NCBI RefSeq assembly: GCF_011045195.1
Contig: NZ_CP049199.1
Coordinates: 5,129,501 to 5,193,500, forward strand
Direction of reading: 5' to 3'
DNA: 64,000 nucleotides
From: Caulobacter soli
Lineage (GTDB): Bacteria; Pseudomonadota; Alphaproteobacteria; Caulobacterales; Caulobacteraceae
In this document: piece after piece, positions 36,147 through 46,867 of the stretch
Position numbering within the stretch: the first letter of the stretch is position 1
How the letters are laid out: the number at the start of each line of letters is the position of its first letter
Made by a program: the position numbers and the translations under genes
Notes under the pieces: model-generated
Database searches by the model: none
Seen by the model: the letters and a program-made list of their open reading frames with translations, nothing else
What the model was told of the DNA's origin: nothing

Positions 36147-36757
36147 CCCCCGATCTCCACGATCTGGCAGGGAACAGGGAGGGGATCGTGCACGGCGGCC
36201 AGAACCATGCCGCCGCCGGCCAGATGCTGGGCCATCAAGGCGCCGAAGCCTTCGCGATGGCCGGCGTCCAGCGGAGCCATCGGCTCGTCCAGCAACCACA
36301 ACGACCGGGGACTGGCCAACAGTCGCGCCAAGGCCACGCGCCGGCGCTGGCCGGCCGACAGGCGGCGGACTTCCAGATCCAGCAGACGATCCAGATCCAA
36401 CTTCGTCGCCGCCGCCCGCGCCGAGGTCTCCGAACCGCCCGTCCAGCGGGTCTGGAACAGCAGTTCCTCCCAGGCCGAGCGGGTCGATTTCAGGCCATCG
36501 TGATGACCGACCATGTGCAGGGCTTCGGCCCGGGCGGCCTCGGCTTCCAGTTCGCCCGCCTCACCATGAAAGGAAATCACGCCCCGGTCGGGCCGCAGAA
36601 GTCCCGCCACGGCCCGCAGAAGGCTGGTCTTGCCCGCGCCATTTCGTCCCGTAAGCGCCACGGCCTGTCCCGCCGTGATCTCCAAATCCAGGCCCGAGAA
36701 CAGCCGCCGTTCGCCACGAACAAGACTTAAGTCCTTGATGCGAATAGTTCTCAACAT
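36143..36757 (-). CDS. ccmA: Haem exporter ATPase CcmA
   Basis: A 204-residue short ABC ATPase. It has Walker [13 protein letters not shown] near residue 38, signature [15 protein letters not shown] near 133, Walker [11 protein letters not shown] near 158 and switch His in AAVHDP. It hydrolyses ATP to free haem-loaded CcmE from CcmC. It is the first gene of ccmAB, divergent from acnA with a 193 bp spacer. Confidence 0.95.
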   Translation of the reverse strand: MLRTIRIKDLSLVRGERRLFSGLDLEITAGQAVALTGRNGAGKTSLLRAVAGLLRPDRGVISFHGEAGELEAEAARAEALHMVGHHDGLKSTRSAWEELLFQTRWTGGSETSARAAATKLDLDRLLDLEVRRLSAGQRRRVALARLLASPRSLWLLDEPMAPLDAGHREGFGALMAQHLAGGGMVLAAVHDPLPVPCQIVEIGG

Positions 36758-36950
36758 AGGCCAGAAGCCCCTAAGACCCTGCCCTGTGCATGGACGTTGA
36801 CGCAGACCAAGGCTAAGAAGCGCTCGGCCGTCACCCTCCAACTTGGATGGGATGTACGCGGCGCGGGGATGGACGCTGTGGGTCCGCCTCGAGCGCGCGA
36901 TCCCGGGAGTGGTTTTCCGGCGGCCGTGGACAGAGAAGGGATCCTTCCAA

Positions 36951-39638
<2,688 letters not shown>

Positions 39639-39690
39639 CCCTAAGCCCACTGGGCGCGACACATCGCTCTTCGGAGCGTCGAAAAAGACG

Positions 39691-39721
39691 AAGCCGGGTC
39701 CGAAAGGGCCCGGCTTTTTCT
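39691..39721 (+). terminator. Terminator of acnA
   Basis: AAGCCGGG (39691-39698) pairs with CCCGGCTT (39709-39716), GAAA in the loop region, followed by TTTCTTT. Confidence 0.88.
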
Positions 39722-39820
39722 TTGTCGCCTCAAGTGAACGGTCTTCTTTTACGCGAGAAGGCCGCCTTCACGGCCTCGTGAACGGCCATCGGCCGCGATC
39801 TTGGCTTAAGTGCCCCGCAC

Positions 39821-40537
39821 ATGCGTCAGGCCCTGCTCTCTGTTGTTCTCGCCACCCTCGCGGGTTTTTCGGCCGCGCCGGCTCTCGCCGCGAAACCGCC
39901 GGTGGTCGTCGAACTGTTCACGTCTCAAGGTTGTTCATCCTGCGGCAAGGCCAACCAGGTCATCGCCGACATGGCCGACGACAAGGGCGTGCTGGCCCTG
40001 ACCTATTCGGTCGACTACTGGGACTATCTGGGCTGGACCGACACCTTCGCCAAGCCGGCCTTCGCGACCCGCCAGCGCGCCTACGCCCAGAAGTTCTCGC
40101 TGCGCGACGTGCCCACCCCGCAGGTCGTGGTCGCCGGCCGCCAGCAGGCCTCCGGGGCCAAGGCCGAAGCCGTCGAGACCCTGGTCAAGGACGCGGCCAA
40201 GGCGCCGAGCAACGCGCCGGACATGGAATTCCTCGGTGACGGGCACCGCGTGGCCGTCGGCTCGGGTCCCGCCCCGCGCGGCGGCGGCGAGGTCTGGCTG
40301 GTGCGCTACGACCCGCGCGAGCAGGACATCGCCATCAAGCGCGGCGACAACCGCGGCCAGACCCTGGTCCACCGCAACGTCGTGCGCGAGCTGGTGCGCC
40401 TGGGCCCCTGGGCTGGCCGGCCCAAGCTCTATCGCCTGCCCACGGCGGCCGACGAAGCGCTGAAGACCGTGATCATCGTCCAGGGCGCCAAGGGCGGCCG
40501 GGTGATCGGCGTGCTGCAGGAAGCGGCGGAGAAGTAG
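39821..40537 (+). CDS. DUF1223 secreted thioredoxin-like protein
   Basis: A 238-residue exported protein (signal peptide ending PALAAK). A thioredoxin-like N-terminal half has the conserved VVELFTSQGCSSCGKANQ, whose C-S-S-C is the putative redox pair, and later YSVDYWDYLGWTDTFAKPAF, typical of DUF1223. The C-terminal half is strand-rich. A periplasmic redox or metallochaperone role is plausible, but no function is established to my knowledge. Confidence 0.88.
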   Translation: MRQALLSVVLATLAGFSAAPALAAKPPVVVELFTSQGCSSCGKANQVIADMADDKGVLALTYSVDYWDYLGWTDTFAKPAFATRQRAYAQKFSLRDVPTPQVVVAGRQQASGAKAEAVETLVKDAAKAPSNAPDMEFLGDGHRVAVGSGPAPRGGGEVWLVRYDPREQDIAIKRGDNRGQTLVHRNVVRELVRLGPWAGRPKLYRLPTAADEALKTVIIVQGAKGGRVIGVLQEAAEK

Positions 40538-40547
40538 GCGTTCGCCC

Positions 40548-40707
40548 AAAAGAAAAGCCCGCGCAGGGAGGGGACACCGCGCGGGCCTCTTAGGGGAGGG
40601 GAATGTCTAGTCCGTCGGCCGACCGAAGCCCGGATCGGGGGGCTGGGGGGCAATCAGGGTCCGAACCCGAGGTCCGATCGGCCGACACTCATCTTATCGC
40701 GGGGCAA
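40548..40707 (-). ncRNA. Candidate sRNA, unit A of a tandem pair
   Basis: A roughly 160-base minus-strand unit running from a conserved TTGCCCC to a terminator hairpin (GCCCGCGC/GCGCGGGC-type stem with C-rich loop CCCCTCCC) ending in TTTTCTTTT. In between, GTCGGCCGAT and CGGTCGGCCGAC pair to present the C-rich loop GCCCCCCAGCCCCCC. Unit B repeats the same architecture 240 bp upstream. No open frame. C-rich loops of this kind are used by alphaproteobacterial sRNAs (Caulobacter GsrN is an example) to base-pair with ribosome-binding sites. Confidence 0.55.
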
Positions 40708-40792
40708 ACCGGCGCTCGAAGGGCGCGATAAAGGTCGTTTCGCGGCGGTTCGTGTCCGCGATGTGTCTGAAATTCCGAAGCGGCGCACACGC

Positions 40793-40954
40793 GAAAACCC
40801 CGCGTGGAGAGGGGCGCCACGCGGGGTCTCGAGCGATATGATAGAGGGCAATCTGTCGGCCGACCGGCCCACGATCGAGGGGGCTGGGGGGGCTGTTCAG
40901 GATCCTGAACCGCAGGAGTTCCGATCAGCCGACACCGTCAAACTGCTGGGGCAA
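40793..40954 (-). ncRNA. Candidate sRNA, unit B of a tandem pair
   Basis: The same layout as unit A on the minus strand: 5' TTGCCCC, GTCGGCTGATCGG pairing with CGGTCGGCCGACAG, a loop with AGCCCCCCCAGCCCCC, and a terminator CCCCGCGTGG/CCACGCGGGG with loop CGCCCCTCT ending in TTTT. Sequence drift is concentrated in the stems and is largely compensatory. Upstream of both units a CGAAAyGACCTTwAT block is shared, which may be the promoter. Confidence 0.55.
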
Positions 40955-41121
40955 CCGGGCGGCGACAGGTCGAAATTAAGGTCATTTCGTGACCGGTTCC
41001 GCTTGACCCGAAACTATCGAGCGCTGCTGTAGCACGCTGGCAACGCTTGGATCCCAAGGCCGGAAAGGGCGCGCACGGCGGCGCTCGCCTCGGAGGCCGA
41101 TTTGGGTTTAGGATTCGTCCG

Positions 41122-41460
41122 ATGGCCCTGGATTCCCGACCCCCAATCGCTGGTGTAGGCGGCGTCGTTTTCTTCGAGCGTCGCGAGATCGACCAGCTCC
41201 TGCGGCTCTATGGCCGGATGGTCGCCGCCGGCGAGTGGCGCGACTACGGCATGGCCGGTCAGAGCGACCACGCGGTGTTCTCGATCTTCCGCCACGCGGC
41301 CGAGGCCCCGCTCTACCGCATCGAGAAACGCCCGGCCCTGGCCCGCAAGCAGGGCGAGTGGGCGGTGATCGGCCAGGGCGGCCTGACCCTCAAGCGCGGT
41401 CACGACCTGGCCCAGGTGCTGCGGATGTTCGACAAGGGCCGGTTCAAGGTGGTGGACTAA
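41122..41460 (+). CDS. DUF2794 family protein
   Basis: A 112-residue soluble protein of the alphaproteobacterial DUF2794 family (VFFERREIDQLLRLYGRMVA at the N terminus, then SDHAVFSIFRHAAEAPLYRIEK). Function unknown. The ATG at 41122 is preferred; the frame is open upstream to 41047 but that part lies next to the sRNA region. A palindromic repeat and terminator follow. Confidence 0.85.
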   Translation: MALDSRPPIAGVGGVVFFERREIDQLLRLYGRMVAAGEWRDYGMAGQSDHAVFSIFRHAAEAPLYRIEKRPALARKQGEWAVIGQGGLTLKRGHDLAQVLRMFDKGRFKVVD

Positions 41461-41465
41461 GAGTC

Positions 41466-41563
41466 CTGCGTCCTTCGAGGCCCGCTGCGCGGGCGCCTCA
41501 GGATGAGGGGCTTTGTTGCTGTCTTCCTCATCCTGAGGTGCGTAGCGAAGCCTCGAAGGACGC
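41466..41563. repeat. Intergenic palindromic repeat (CGTCCTTCGA type), copy 3
   Basis: The arms TGCGTCCTTCGAGGC...GGCGCCTCAGGATGAGG and CCTCATCCTGAGGTGCG...GCCTCGAAGGACGC are complementary. It lies between convergent genes. Confidence 0.8.
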
Positions 41564-41581
41564 TAGGCCTTGCCCAACAAA

Positions 41582-41612
41582 AAGCCCCGGCGGTTTTCCG
41601 CCGGGGCTTCTG
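41582..41612. terminator. Bidirectional terminator between convergent genes
   Basis: A perfect 12-bp stem (AAGCCCCGGCGG, 41582-41593, with CCGCCGGGGCTT, 41598-41609) and loop TTTT. It serves DUF2794 on plus and the Bax-inhibitor gene on minus. Confidence 0.8.
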
Positions 41613-41633
41613 CATTTCAAACCTGATGGGCGT

Positions 41634-42380
41634 CTAGCGGCGCGAGCCGAAGATGCTGAGCAGGAATTGGAACAGGTTGATGAAGTTCAGATAGAGGTTC
41701 AGCGCGCCGTAGTTGGTGGCCACCGCCATCGAGTTCTGGTCGCCGCCCATCTGGTAGTAGTTCATCTTCAGGTTCTGGGTGTCGTAGGCGATCAGGCCCG
41801 CGAAGATGAGCACGCCCAGGATGCTGATGATGAAGCTCAGGCCCGGCAGGTGCAGGAACATCTGGGCCAGCGACGCCAGGACCAGGCCGATCAGGCCCAT
41901 GATCAGGAAGCTGCCGAAACCGGTCAGGTCCTTCTTGGTGGTGTAGCCGAACAGGCTGAGGCCGCCGAAGGCGATCGAGGTGATCAGGAACGTCGTGAAC
42001 ACCGACTGGACGTTGTAGACGATCAGCCACAGGCCCAGGCCCGCGCCGATCGAGGCCACGATCGCCCAGTACAGCGCGCCCGCCGAGCGGGCGGTCGGGT
42101 TGCGCATGGCGAACATCGCCACCACCATCATCACCAGCGGCGCGAAACGCAGCGCCATGCCCAGGCCGGTGAAGCCGATACGGCCGTCCTGGATCACATA
42201 GAGCAGGCTCCGGACCGGCTCGTAATAGCTGGTCACGTAGGCCAGGACGGCGGACAGCAGAAGACCCAACGCCACCTTGTTGTAGACGCCGAGCATGAAA
42301 CTACGCAGGCCGGCGTCAACCGACATGTCGGCGCGATCCGCGGGGATCGAGCGCGCGTAGCCGCGGTTGAAGTCGTTCAT
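41634..42380 (-). CDS. Bax inhibitor-1/YccA family membrane protein
   Basis: A 248-residue protein with seven predicted helices, the layout of the BI-1/TMBIM family (bacterial YccA/YbhL). Conserved segments include MLGVYNKVALGLLLSAVLAY and the C-terminal LIAYDTQNLKMNY, whose Asp belongs to the di-aspartyl pH/Ca2+ sensor known from structures of this family. In bacteria YccA modulates FtsH; whether this one does is unknown. The start MNDFNRGYARS is chosen over an upstream ATG that would extend into the promoter region. Confidence 0.92.
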   Translation of the reverse strand: MNDFNRGYARSIPADRADMSVDAGLRSFMLGVYNKVALGLLLSAVLAYVTSYYEPVRSLLYVIQDGRIGFTGLGMALRFAPLVMMVVAMFAMRNPTARSAGALYWAIVASIGAGLGLWLIVYNVQSVFTTFLITSIAFGGLSLFGYTTKKDLTGFGSFLIMGLIGLVLASLAQMFLHLPGLSFIISILGVLIFAGLIAYDTQNLKMNYYQMGGDQNSMAVATNYGALNLYLNFINLFQFLLSIFGSRR

Positions 42381-42527
42381 CGGTTTAAGGCCCTTCGAAA
42401 AAGCAGCGCGCCCGTCTTGGACGCTCCCCGAATATCGGGGTCCTGCCAGGATCATGCAAGATGTTGCGCTTTCTGCGGCGCGCGCCAGCCTCTATTCAGG
42501 ATCCAAGCATCAATCGACGGGGATCAC

Positions 42528-43580
42528 ATGGATTACGTGGAACTGGGTCGGACCGGCATTCAGGTCTCGCGCTGCTGCCTGGGCACCATGACCTGGGGCT
42601 CGCAGAACAGCGAGGCCGAAGCTCACGAACAGATGGACTACGCCCTGAGCCGGGGCGTGACCTTCTGGGACACCGCCGAGATGTATTCCAGCCCGCCCAA
42701 TCCCGAGACCCAGGGCAACACCGAGCGTCATATCGGCTCGTGGCTGGCCAAGACCGGCAAGCGCCAGGAGATCGTCCTGGCCTCCAAGGTCGCCGGCCGT
42801 GGCAGCGCCTTCGGCGGCCTGCCCTGGATGCGTAAGGACGGCGCCACCACCCGCCAGACCCGCGCCCAGATCGACGAGGCGATCGAAGGCTCGCTCAAGC
42901 GCCTGAACACCGACTATCTGGACCTCTACCAGCTGCACTGGCCCGACCGGCCGGTGCGGGTGTTCGGCGGCCAGACCTTCCAGGACTACGAGCAGGACTT
43001 CGAGACGTTCGGCGACATCCTTGAAGCGCTGGACGCCCATGTGAAGAAGGGCACGCTGCGTTCGATCGGTGTTTCCAACGAGTTCCCGTGGGGCGTGATG
43101 CGCCTGCTGGCCGAGGCCGAGACCAAGGGTCTGCCGCGCATCGCCTCGATCCAGAACGCCTATCATCTGGTCAACCGCACCTTCGAATACGGCCTGGCCG
43201 AGATCGCCATGCGCGAACAGGTGGGCCTGCTGGCCTATTCGCCCCTGGCCCAGGGTCAGCTGACGGGCAAGTACCTGGACGGCAAGGTTCCGGAAGGCTC
43301 GCGCAAGGCCCTCTACAACCGCATGGCGCGCTACGAGGGCCCCGGCGCCGAGGCGGCGATCCGCGGCTATGTGGATCTGGCCGCCCATTTCGGCGTCGAC
43401 CCGGCCCAGCTGGCCCTGAAGTTCTGCGACACCCGCCAGTTCGTCACCGCCACCATCATCGGGGCCACCTCGATGGACCAGCTGAAGACCAACATCGCCG
43501 CCTTCGACCTGGACTGGACCGAAGACATGGAAAAGGCGGTCAACGCCCTGCACGCGCTGCAGCCGAATCCTTGTCCGTAG
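42528..43580 (+). CDS. Aldo/keto reductase (Tas-like)
   Basis: A 350-residue NADPH-dependent (beta/alpha)8 oxidoreductase. The family catalytic tetrad is visible: Asp in FWDTAEMY, Tyr of that motif, Lys in VLASKVAG and His in LYQLHWPDRP. The insertions NPETQGNTERHIG and VRVFGGQTFQDYEQ are typical of the Tas/YajO-like branch. Physiological substrate unknown. The frame is open far upstream but that region covers the Bax-inhibitor gene on the other strand; the ATG at 42528 gives the family length. Confidence 0.93.
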   Translation: MDYVELGRTGIQVSRCCLGTMTWGSQNSEAEAHEQMDYALSRGVTFWDTAEMYSSPPNPETQGNTERHIGSWLAKTGKRQEIVLASKVAGRGSAFGGLPWMRKDGATTRQTRAQIDEAIEGSLKRLNTDYLDLYQLHWPDRPVRVFGGQTFQDYEQDFETFGDILEALDAHVKKGTLRSIGVSNEFPWGVMRLLAEAETKGLPRIASIQNAYHLVNRTFEYGLAEIAMREQVGLLAYSPLAQGQLTGKYLDGKVPEGSRKALYNRMARYEGPGAEAAIRGYVDLAAHFGVDPAQLALKFCDTRQFVTATIIGATSMDQLKTNIAAFDLDWTEDMEKAVNALHALQPNPCP

Positions 43581-43607
43581 CCAGCTGAAGCTGGGGAGAG
43601 CCAGCCC

Positions 43608-43735
43608 CTTCCCCTGTGGGGGAGGCGGCCGAAGGCCGGTGGGGTGAGTTTTGGGGTCGTCGATCGTAGGTCTGGCCACCATCCGATCATTCCCCCTCCG
43701 TCGGCTTCGCCGACACCTCCCCCACAGGGGGAGGA
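43608..43735. repeat. Intergenic palindromic repeat (GGGGGAGGCGGCCGAAGGCC type), copy 3
   Basis: It has the same arms as the copies at 14526 and 25631, with a distinct central spacer. It lies between the aldo/keto reductase and thpR. Confidence 0.8.
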
Positions 43736-43753
43736 TCGGCTAAAACCACGACC

Positions 43754-44290
43754 ATGATCCGCCTGTTCACCGCCGTCGCCATCCCCGCCGAGGTCAGCGA
43801 CCACCTGTTGCCCCGCCAGCACGGAATCGAGGGCGGGCGCTGGCGGTCGCGCGAGGCGTTTCACATCACCCTGAAGTTCATCGGCGACGTGCAGGAGACC
43901 ACCGCCGCCGACCTGGATGAGGAGTTGCAAAGCGTCGCCACCCCCGCCTTCGATCTGGAGCTCCAGGGCGTCGGCCATTTCGGCGAGGGGGTCGAGATCC
44001 ACGCCGTCTGGGCCGGAGTCGCCGAGAATCCCGTCCTGCGCCAGCTGGCCAAGGCCCATGAGAGCGCCGCCCGCCGGGCCGGACTGAAACCGGAGAGCCG
44101 GGTCTACACGCCGCACGTCACCCTGGCCTATCTGAAGCGTCCCGCCGTGCCCGAGGTCGCCGCCTGGATCCAGGCCAACAACCTGCTGCATTCGCCGCCG
44201 TTCCGTGTCGACCGCTTCGGCCTCTATTCCAGCTGGCGCACCCACGAGGGTTCGGCCTACCGGCTGGAGGCCGAATACCCGCTGGGCTGA
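43754..44290 (+). CDS. thpR: RNA 2',3'-cyclic phosphodiesterase
   Basis: A 178-residue 2H-phosphoesterase of the LigT/ThpR family. Two H-x-T-x motifs are present, HITLKF near residue 37 and HVTLAYL near 121, at the expected spacing. It opens RLFTAVAIPAEV as the family does. It hydrolyses 2',3'-cyclic phosphates in vitro; the cellular substrate (tRNA halves, cyclic nucleotides) is debated. Monocistronic, between two repeats. Confidence 0.94.
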   Translation: MIRLFTAVAIPAEVSDHLLPRQHGIEGGRWRSREAFHITLKFIGDVQETTAADLDEELQSVATPAFDLELQGVGHFGEGVEIHAVWAGVAENPVLRQLAKAHESAARRAGLKPESRVYTPHVTLAYLKRPAVPEVAAWIQANNLLHSPPFRVDRFGLYSSWRTHEGSAYRLEAEYPLG

Positions 44291-44295
44291 AATCC

Positions 44296-44399
44296 GTGCG
44301 TCCTTCGAGGCTCGCCTACGGCTCGCACCTCAGGATGAGGAATTCAGCAACAACGCTCCTCATCCTGAGGCGCCCGCGCGGCGGGCCTCGAAGGACGCA
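44296..44399. repeat. Intergenic palindromic repeat (CGTCCTTCGA type), copy 4
   Basis: The arms TGCGTCCTTCGAGGCTCG...CACCTCAGGATGAGG and CTCATCCTGAGGCGC...GGCCTCGAAGGACGCA are complementary. Confidence 0.8.
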
Positions 44400-44497
44400 G
44401 GGCCCCAGCCGGAGCAGAAACGTCCAAGAACGGCGTTCACGCTTGCGGTTTTATCCGGCCGCGCGCCAGATCACGGCGGCGCTCAACGGAGATCGAG

Positions 44498-44962
44498 ATG
44501 TCGCTCTATCTGTTCGCCCTGCTGATCGGCGTTGTCGCCGGCCTGCGCGCCATGACCGCTCCCGCCGCCGTCGCCTGGGGCGCGCACCTGGGCCTGATCC
44601 CTCTTCAGGGCACGCCCCTGGCCTGGCTGGGCGGCGCCATCGCGCCGTGGGTGTTCACCGTCCTGGCCGTGCTGGAGCTGGTCAGCGACCAGCTGCCCAA
44701 GACTCCCAGCCGCAAGGTTCCGGTGCAGTTCGGGACCCGGATCCTCAGCGGCGCCTTCTGCGGCGCGGCCATCGGCCTGCTCGGTCAGGCCTGGATCGGC
44801 GGCGCCGTGGCCGGCGCGATCGGCGCGGTGATCGGAACCCTGGGCGGGGCCGACGTGCGCGCTCGCCTGGCCAAGGCGTTGGGCAAGGACCTGCCGGCCG
44901 CCCTGATCGAGGACGTCGTCGCGGTGGGCGGCGCCATACTGATCGTCGTCGCCACCAAGTAA
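44498..44962 (+). CDS. DUF4126 family membrane protein
   Basis: A 154-residue, strongly hydrophobic protein of the DUF4126 family. Conserved GLRAMTAPAAVAWGAHLG lies near the N terminus and ELVSDQLPKTPSRK in the middle, with Gly-rich helices (GAVAGAIGAVIGTLGG) after it. Function unknown. It lies 9 bp before the flavoprotein gene and is probably co-transcribed with it. Confidence 0.85.
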   Translation: MSLYLFALLIGVVAGLRAMTAPAAVAWGAHLGLIPLQGTPLAWLGGAIAPWVFTVLAVLELVSDQLPKTPSRKVPVQFGTRILSGAFCGAAIGLLGQAWIGGAVAGAIGAVIGTLGGADVRARLAKALGKDLPAALIEDVVAVGGAILIVVATK

Positions 44963-44971
44963 GGATCACGC

Positions 44972-46363
44972 GTGCCCCAAAGTCCTCCCCAGAGCTTCGA
45001 CGCCATCATCATCGGGGCCGGTCAGGCCGGGCCCCCGCTGGCCGGCCGCCTGACCGAGGCCGGCCTGACCGTCGCTCTGATCGAGCGCAAGCATTTCGGC
45101 GGCACCTGCGTCAACACCGGCTGCCGGCCAACCAAGACCTTGGTGGCCAGCGCCTACGCCGCACACCTGGCGCGGCGCGGCGCGGACTTCGGCGTCGCCC
45201 TGCCCGGACCGGTTGGCGTCGACATGAAGCGGGTCCACGACCGCGCCCAGGGCGTGATCCTCGACAGCCGCGTCGGCGTGAAGGCCTGGCTGGAGGGCAT
45301 GAAGGGCTGCACGGTGCTTGAGGGTCACGCTCGCTTCGAGTCCGCCAATACGGTGCGGGTCGGCGACGCGCTTCTGACCGCCCCGAAGATCTTCCTCAAT
45401 GTCGGCGGCCGGGCCAACGCCCCGGACATGCCAGGGCTGGACCAGATCTCGTACCTGACCAATGTCGGGATGATGGAGGTCGAGACGCTGCCCGAGCACT
45501 TGGTCATCGTCGGCGGCAGCTATATCGGCCTGGAGTTCGCCCAGATGTACCGGCGCTTCGGCGCGCGGGTGACGATCGTCGAGATGGGCCCGCGCCTGAT
45601 CGGCCGCGAGGATCCGGAAATCTCCGACGCGGTGCGCGAGATCCTCGAGGCCGAGGGTGTGAACATCCGCCTCAACGCCGAGTGCATTTCGTTCGCGCCC
45701 TGTCCGGAAGGCGTCTGCGTCCACGTCACCTGCGAGGACGGCGCGCCGCAGGTGATCGGTTCGCACACCCTGCTGGCCATCGGCCGCAAGCCCAACACCG
45801 ACGACCTTGGCTTGGACAAGGCCGGCATCGATCTCGACAAGCGCGGCTATGTGGTCGTCGACGACCAGCTGAAGACCAGCAATCCTGGCGTCTGGGCGAT
45901 GGGCGACTGCAACGGCAAGGGCGCCTTCACCCACACCGCCTATAACGACTTCGAGATCATCGCCGCCAACCTGCTGGACAATGATCCCAGGAAGGTCAGC
46001 GACCGGATCACCTGCTACGGCCTGTTCATCGACCCGCCGCTGGGCCGCGTGGGCATGACCGAGGCCGAGGCCCGCGCCACGGGCCGGCCGCTGCTGGTCG
46101 GCCAGCGCCCGATGACCCGGGTCGGCCGGGCCATCGAGAAGGGCGAGACGCAGGGCTTCATGAAGGTGGTGGTCGACGCCGAAACCAAACAGATCCTCGG
46201 CGCGGCGATCCTGGGCTTGAACGGCGACGAGGCCATCCACGGCATGATCGACATCATGTACGCCAAGGCGCCCTACACGGTGATCCAGCGCGCGGTGCAC
46301 ATCCATCCGACGGTGTCGGAACTGATCCCGACCATGCTGGGCGAGCTGAAGCCGCTGGTCTAG
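44972..46363 (+). CDS. FAD-dependent pyridine nucleotide-disulfide oxidoreductase (mercuric reductase-like)
   Basis: A 463-residue two-dinucleotide-binding flavoprotein. FAD motif IIIGAGQAGPPLAGRL near residue 12, the redox pair in GGTCVNTGCRPTKTL near 43-48, NAD(P) motif IVGGSYIGLEFAQMY near 178, and the dimer-interface HIHPTVSELIP at the C terminus, where glutathione-reductase relatives carry the catalytic His-Glu. There is no MerA-type C-terminal Cys pair, so mercury reduction is unlikely. It starts with GTG and shares an operon with DUF4126. Substrate unknown. Confidence 0.9.
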   Translation: MPQSPPQSFDAIIIGAGQAGPPLAGRLTEAGLTVALIERKHFGGTCVNTGCRPTKTLVASAYAAHLARRGADFGVALPGPVGVDMKRVHDRAQGVILDSRVGVKAWLEGMKGCTVLEGHARFESANTVRVGDALLTAPKIFLNVGGRANAPDMPGLDQISYLTNVGMMEVETLPEHLVIVGGSYIGLEFAQMYRRFGARVTIVEMGPRLIGREDPEISDAVREILEAEGVNIRLNAECISFAPCPEGVCVHVTCEDGAPQVIGSHTLLAIGRKPNTDDLGLDKAGIDLDKRGYVVVDDQLKTSNPGVWAMGDCNGKGAFTHTAYNDFEIIAANLLDNDPRKVSDRITCYGLFIDPPLGRVGMTEAEARATGRPLLVGQRPMTRVGRAIEKGETQGFMKVVVDAETKQILGAAILGLNGDEAIHGMIDIMYAKAPYTVIQRAVHIHPTVSELIPTMLGELKPLV

Positions 46364-46367
46364 GCCG

Positions 46368-46748
46368 TCACGCCACCGCGTGGTCCTTCAGCACCCCCAG
46401 CGGCACCACCGCCAGCATCTCCTCGTGGCTGGCTTCCAGCACCACGGGCGGGGCGACGCCGGCGTCCAGGGCCTCCTTCCAGCGGCCGGCGCACAAGCAC
46501 CAGCGGTCGCCGGGGAGAAGGCCTCGGAAGGCGTATTCCGGACGGGGGGTCGACAGATCGTTGCCGGTGGCCGCCGAGAAGGCCAGGAATTCCGCCGTCA
46601 TCACCGCGCACACGGTGTGCAGGCCCAGGTCGTGCGGCCCGGTCTCGCAGCAGCCGTTGCGGTAGAAGCCCGTCACCGGGTTCAGCGAGCAAGGCTGAAG
46701 CTCCTGGCCCAGGACGTTCTTGGCGGTGTCGTCATAGCGCGTCGTCAT
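46368..46748 (-). CDS. DUF2237 family protein
   Basis: A 126-residue soluble Cys-rich protein of the DUF2237 family. LGQELQPCSLNPVTGFYRNG begins the domain, CCETGPHDLGLHTVCAVMT follows, and RWCLCAGRWKEALDAG is near residue 85. Function unknown. Convergent with the flavoprotein gene, with only 4 bp between stops. Confidence 0.88.
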   Translation of the reverse strand: MTTRYDDTAKNVLGQELQPCSLNPVTGFYRNGCCETGPHDLGLHTVCAVMTAEFLAFSAATGNDLSTPRPEYAFRGLLPGDRWCLCAGRWKEALDAGVAPPVVLEASHEEMLAVVPLGVLKDHAVA

Positions 46749-46867
46749 GGCGCGAGCTTAACCCCGTTCGGGCGAATTTCGACACCGTTACGCCGACAAG
46801 GCGCGTGACGACTTCCGATAGCGCCGTTCAGATGCTTAAGAGGAGGCACAAGACGATTGAGAGCTTC

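Noticed and set aside
40538..41121. CRISPR-like spacing of the two similar units
   Set aside because: Only two units of 160 bases with diverged sequence and terminators; this is a tandem RNA pair, not a CRISPR array.
41235..42527. Long N-terminal extension of the aldo/keto reductase frame
   Set aside because: It crosses the Bax-inhibitor gene on the other strand, a repeat and a terminator; the family length fits the ATG at 42528.
44972..46363. Mercuric reductase
   Set aside because: The flavoprotein lacks the C-terminal Cys pair and the heavy-metal-binding N-terminal domain, and no mer genes are nearby.
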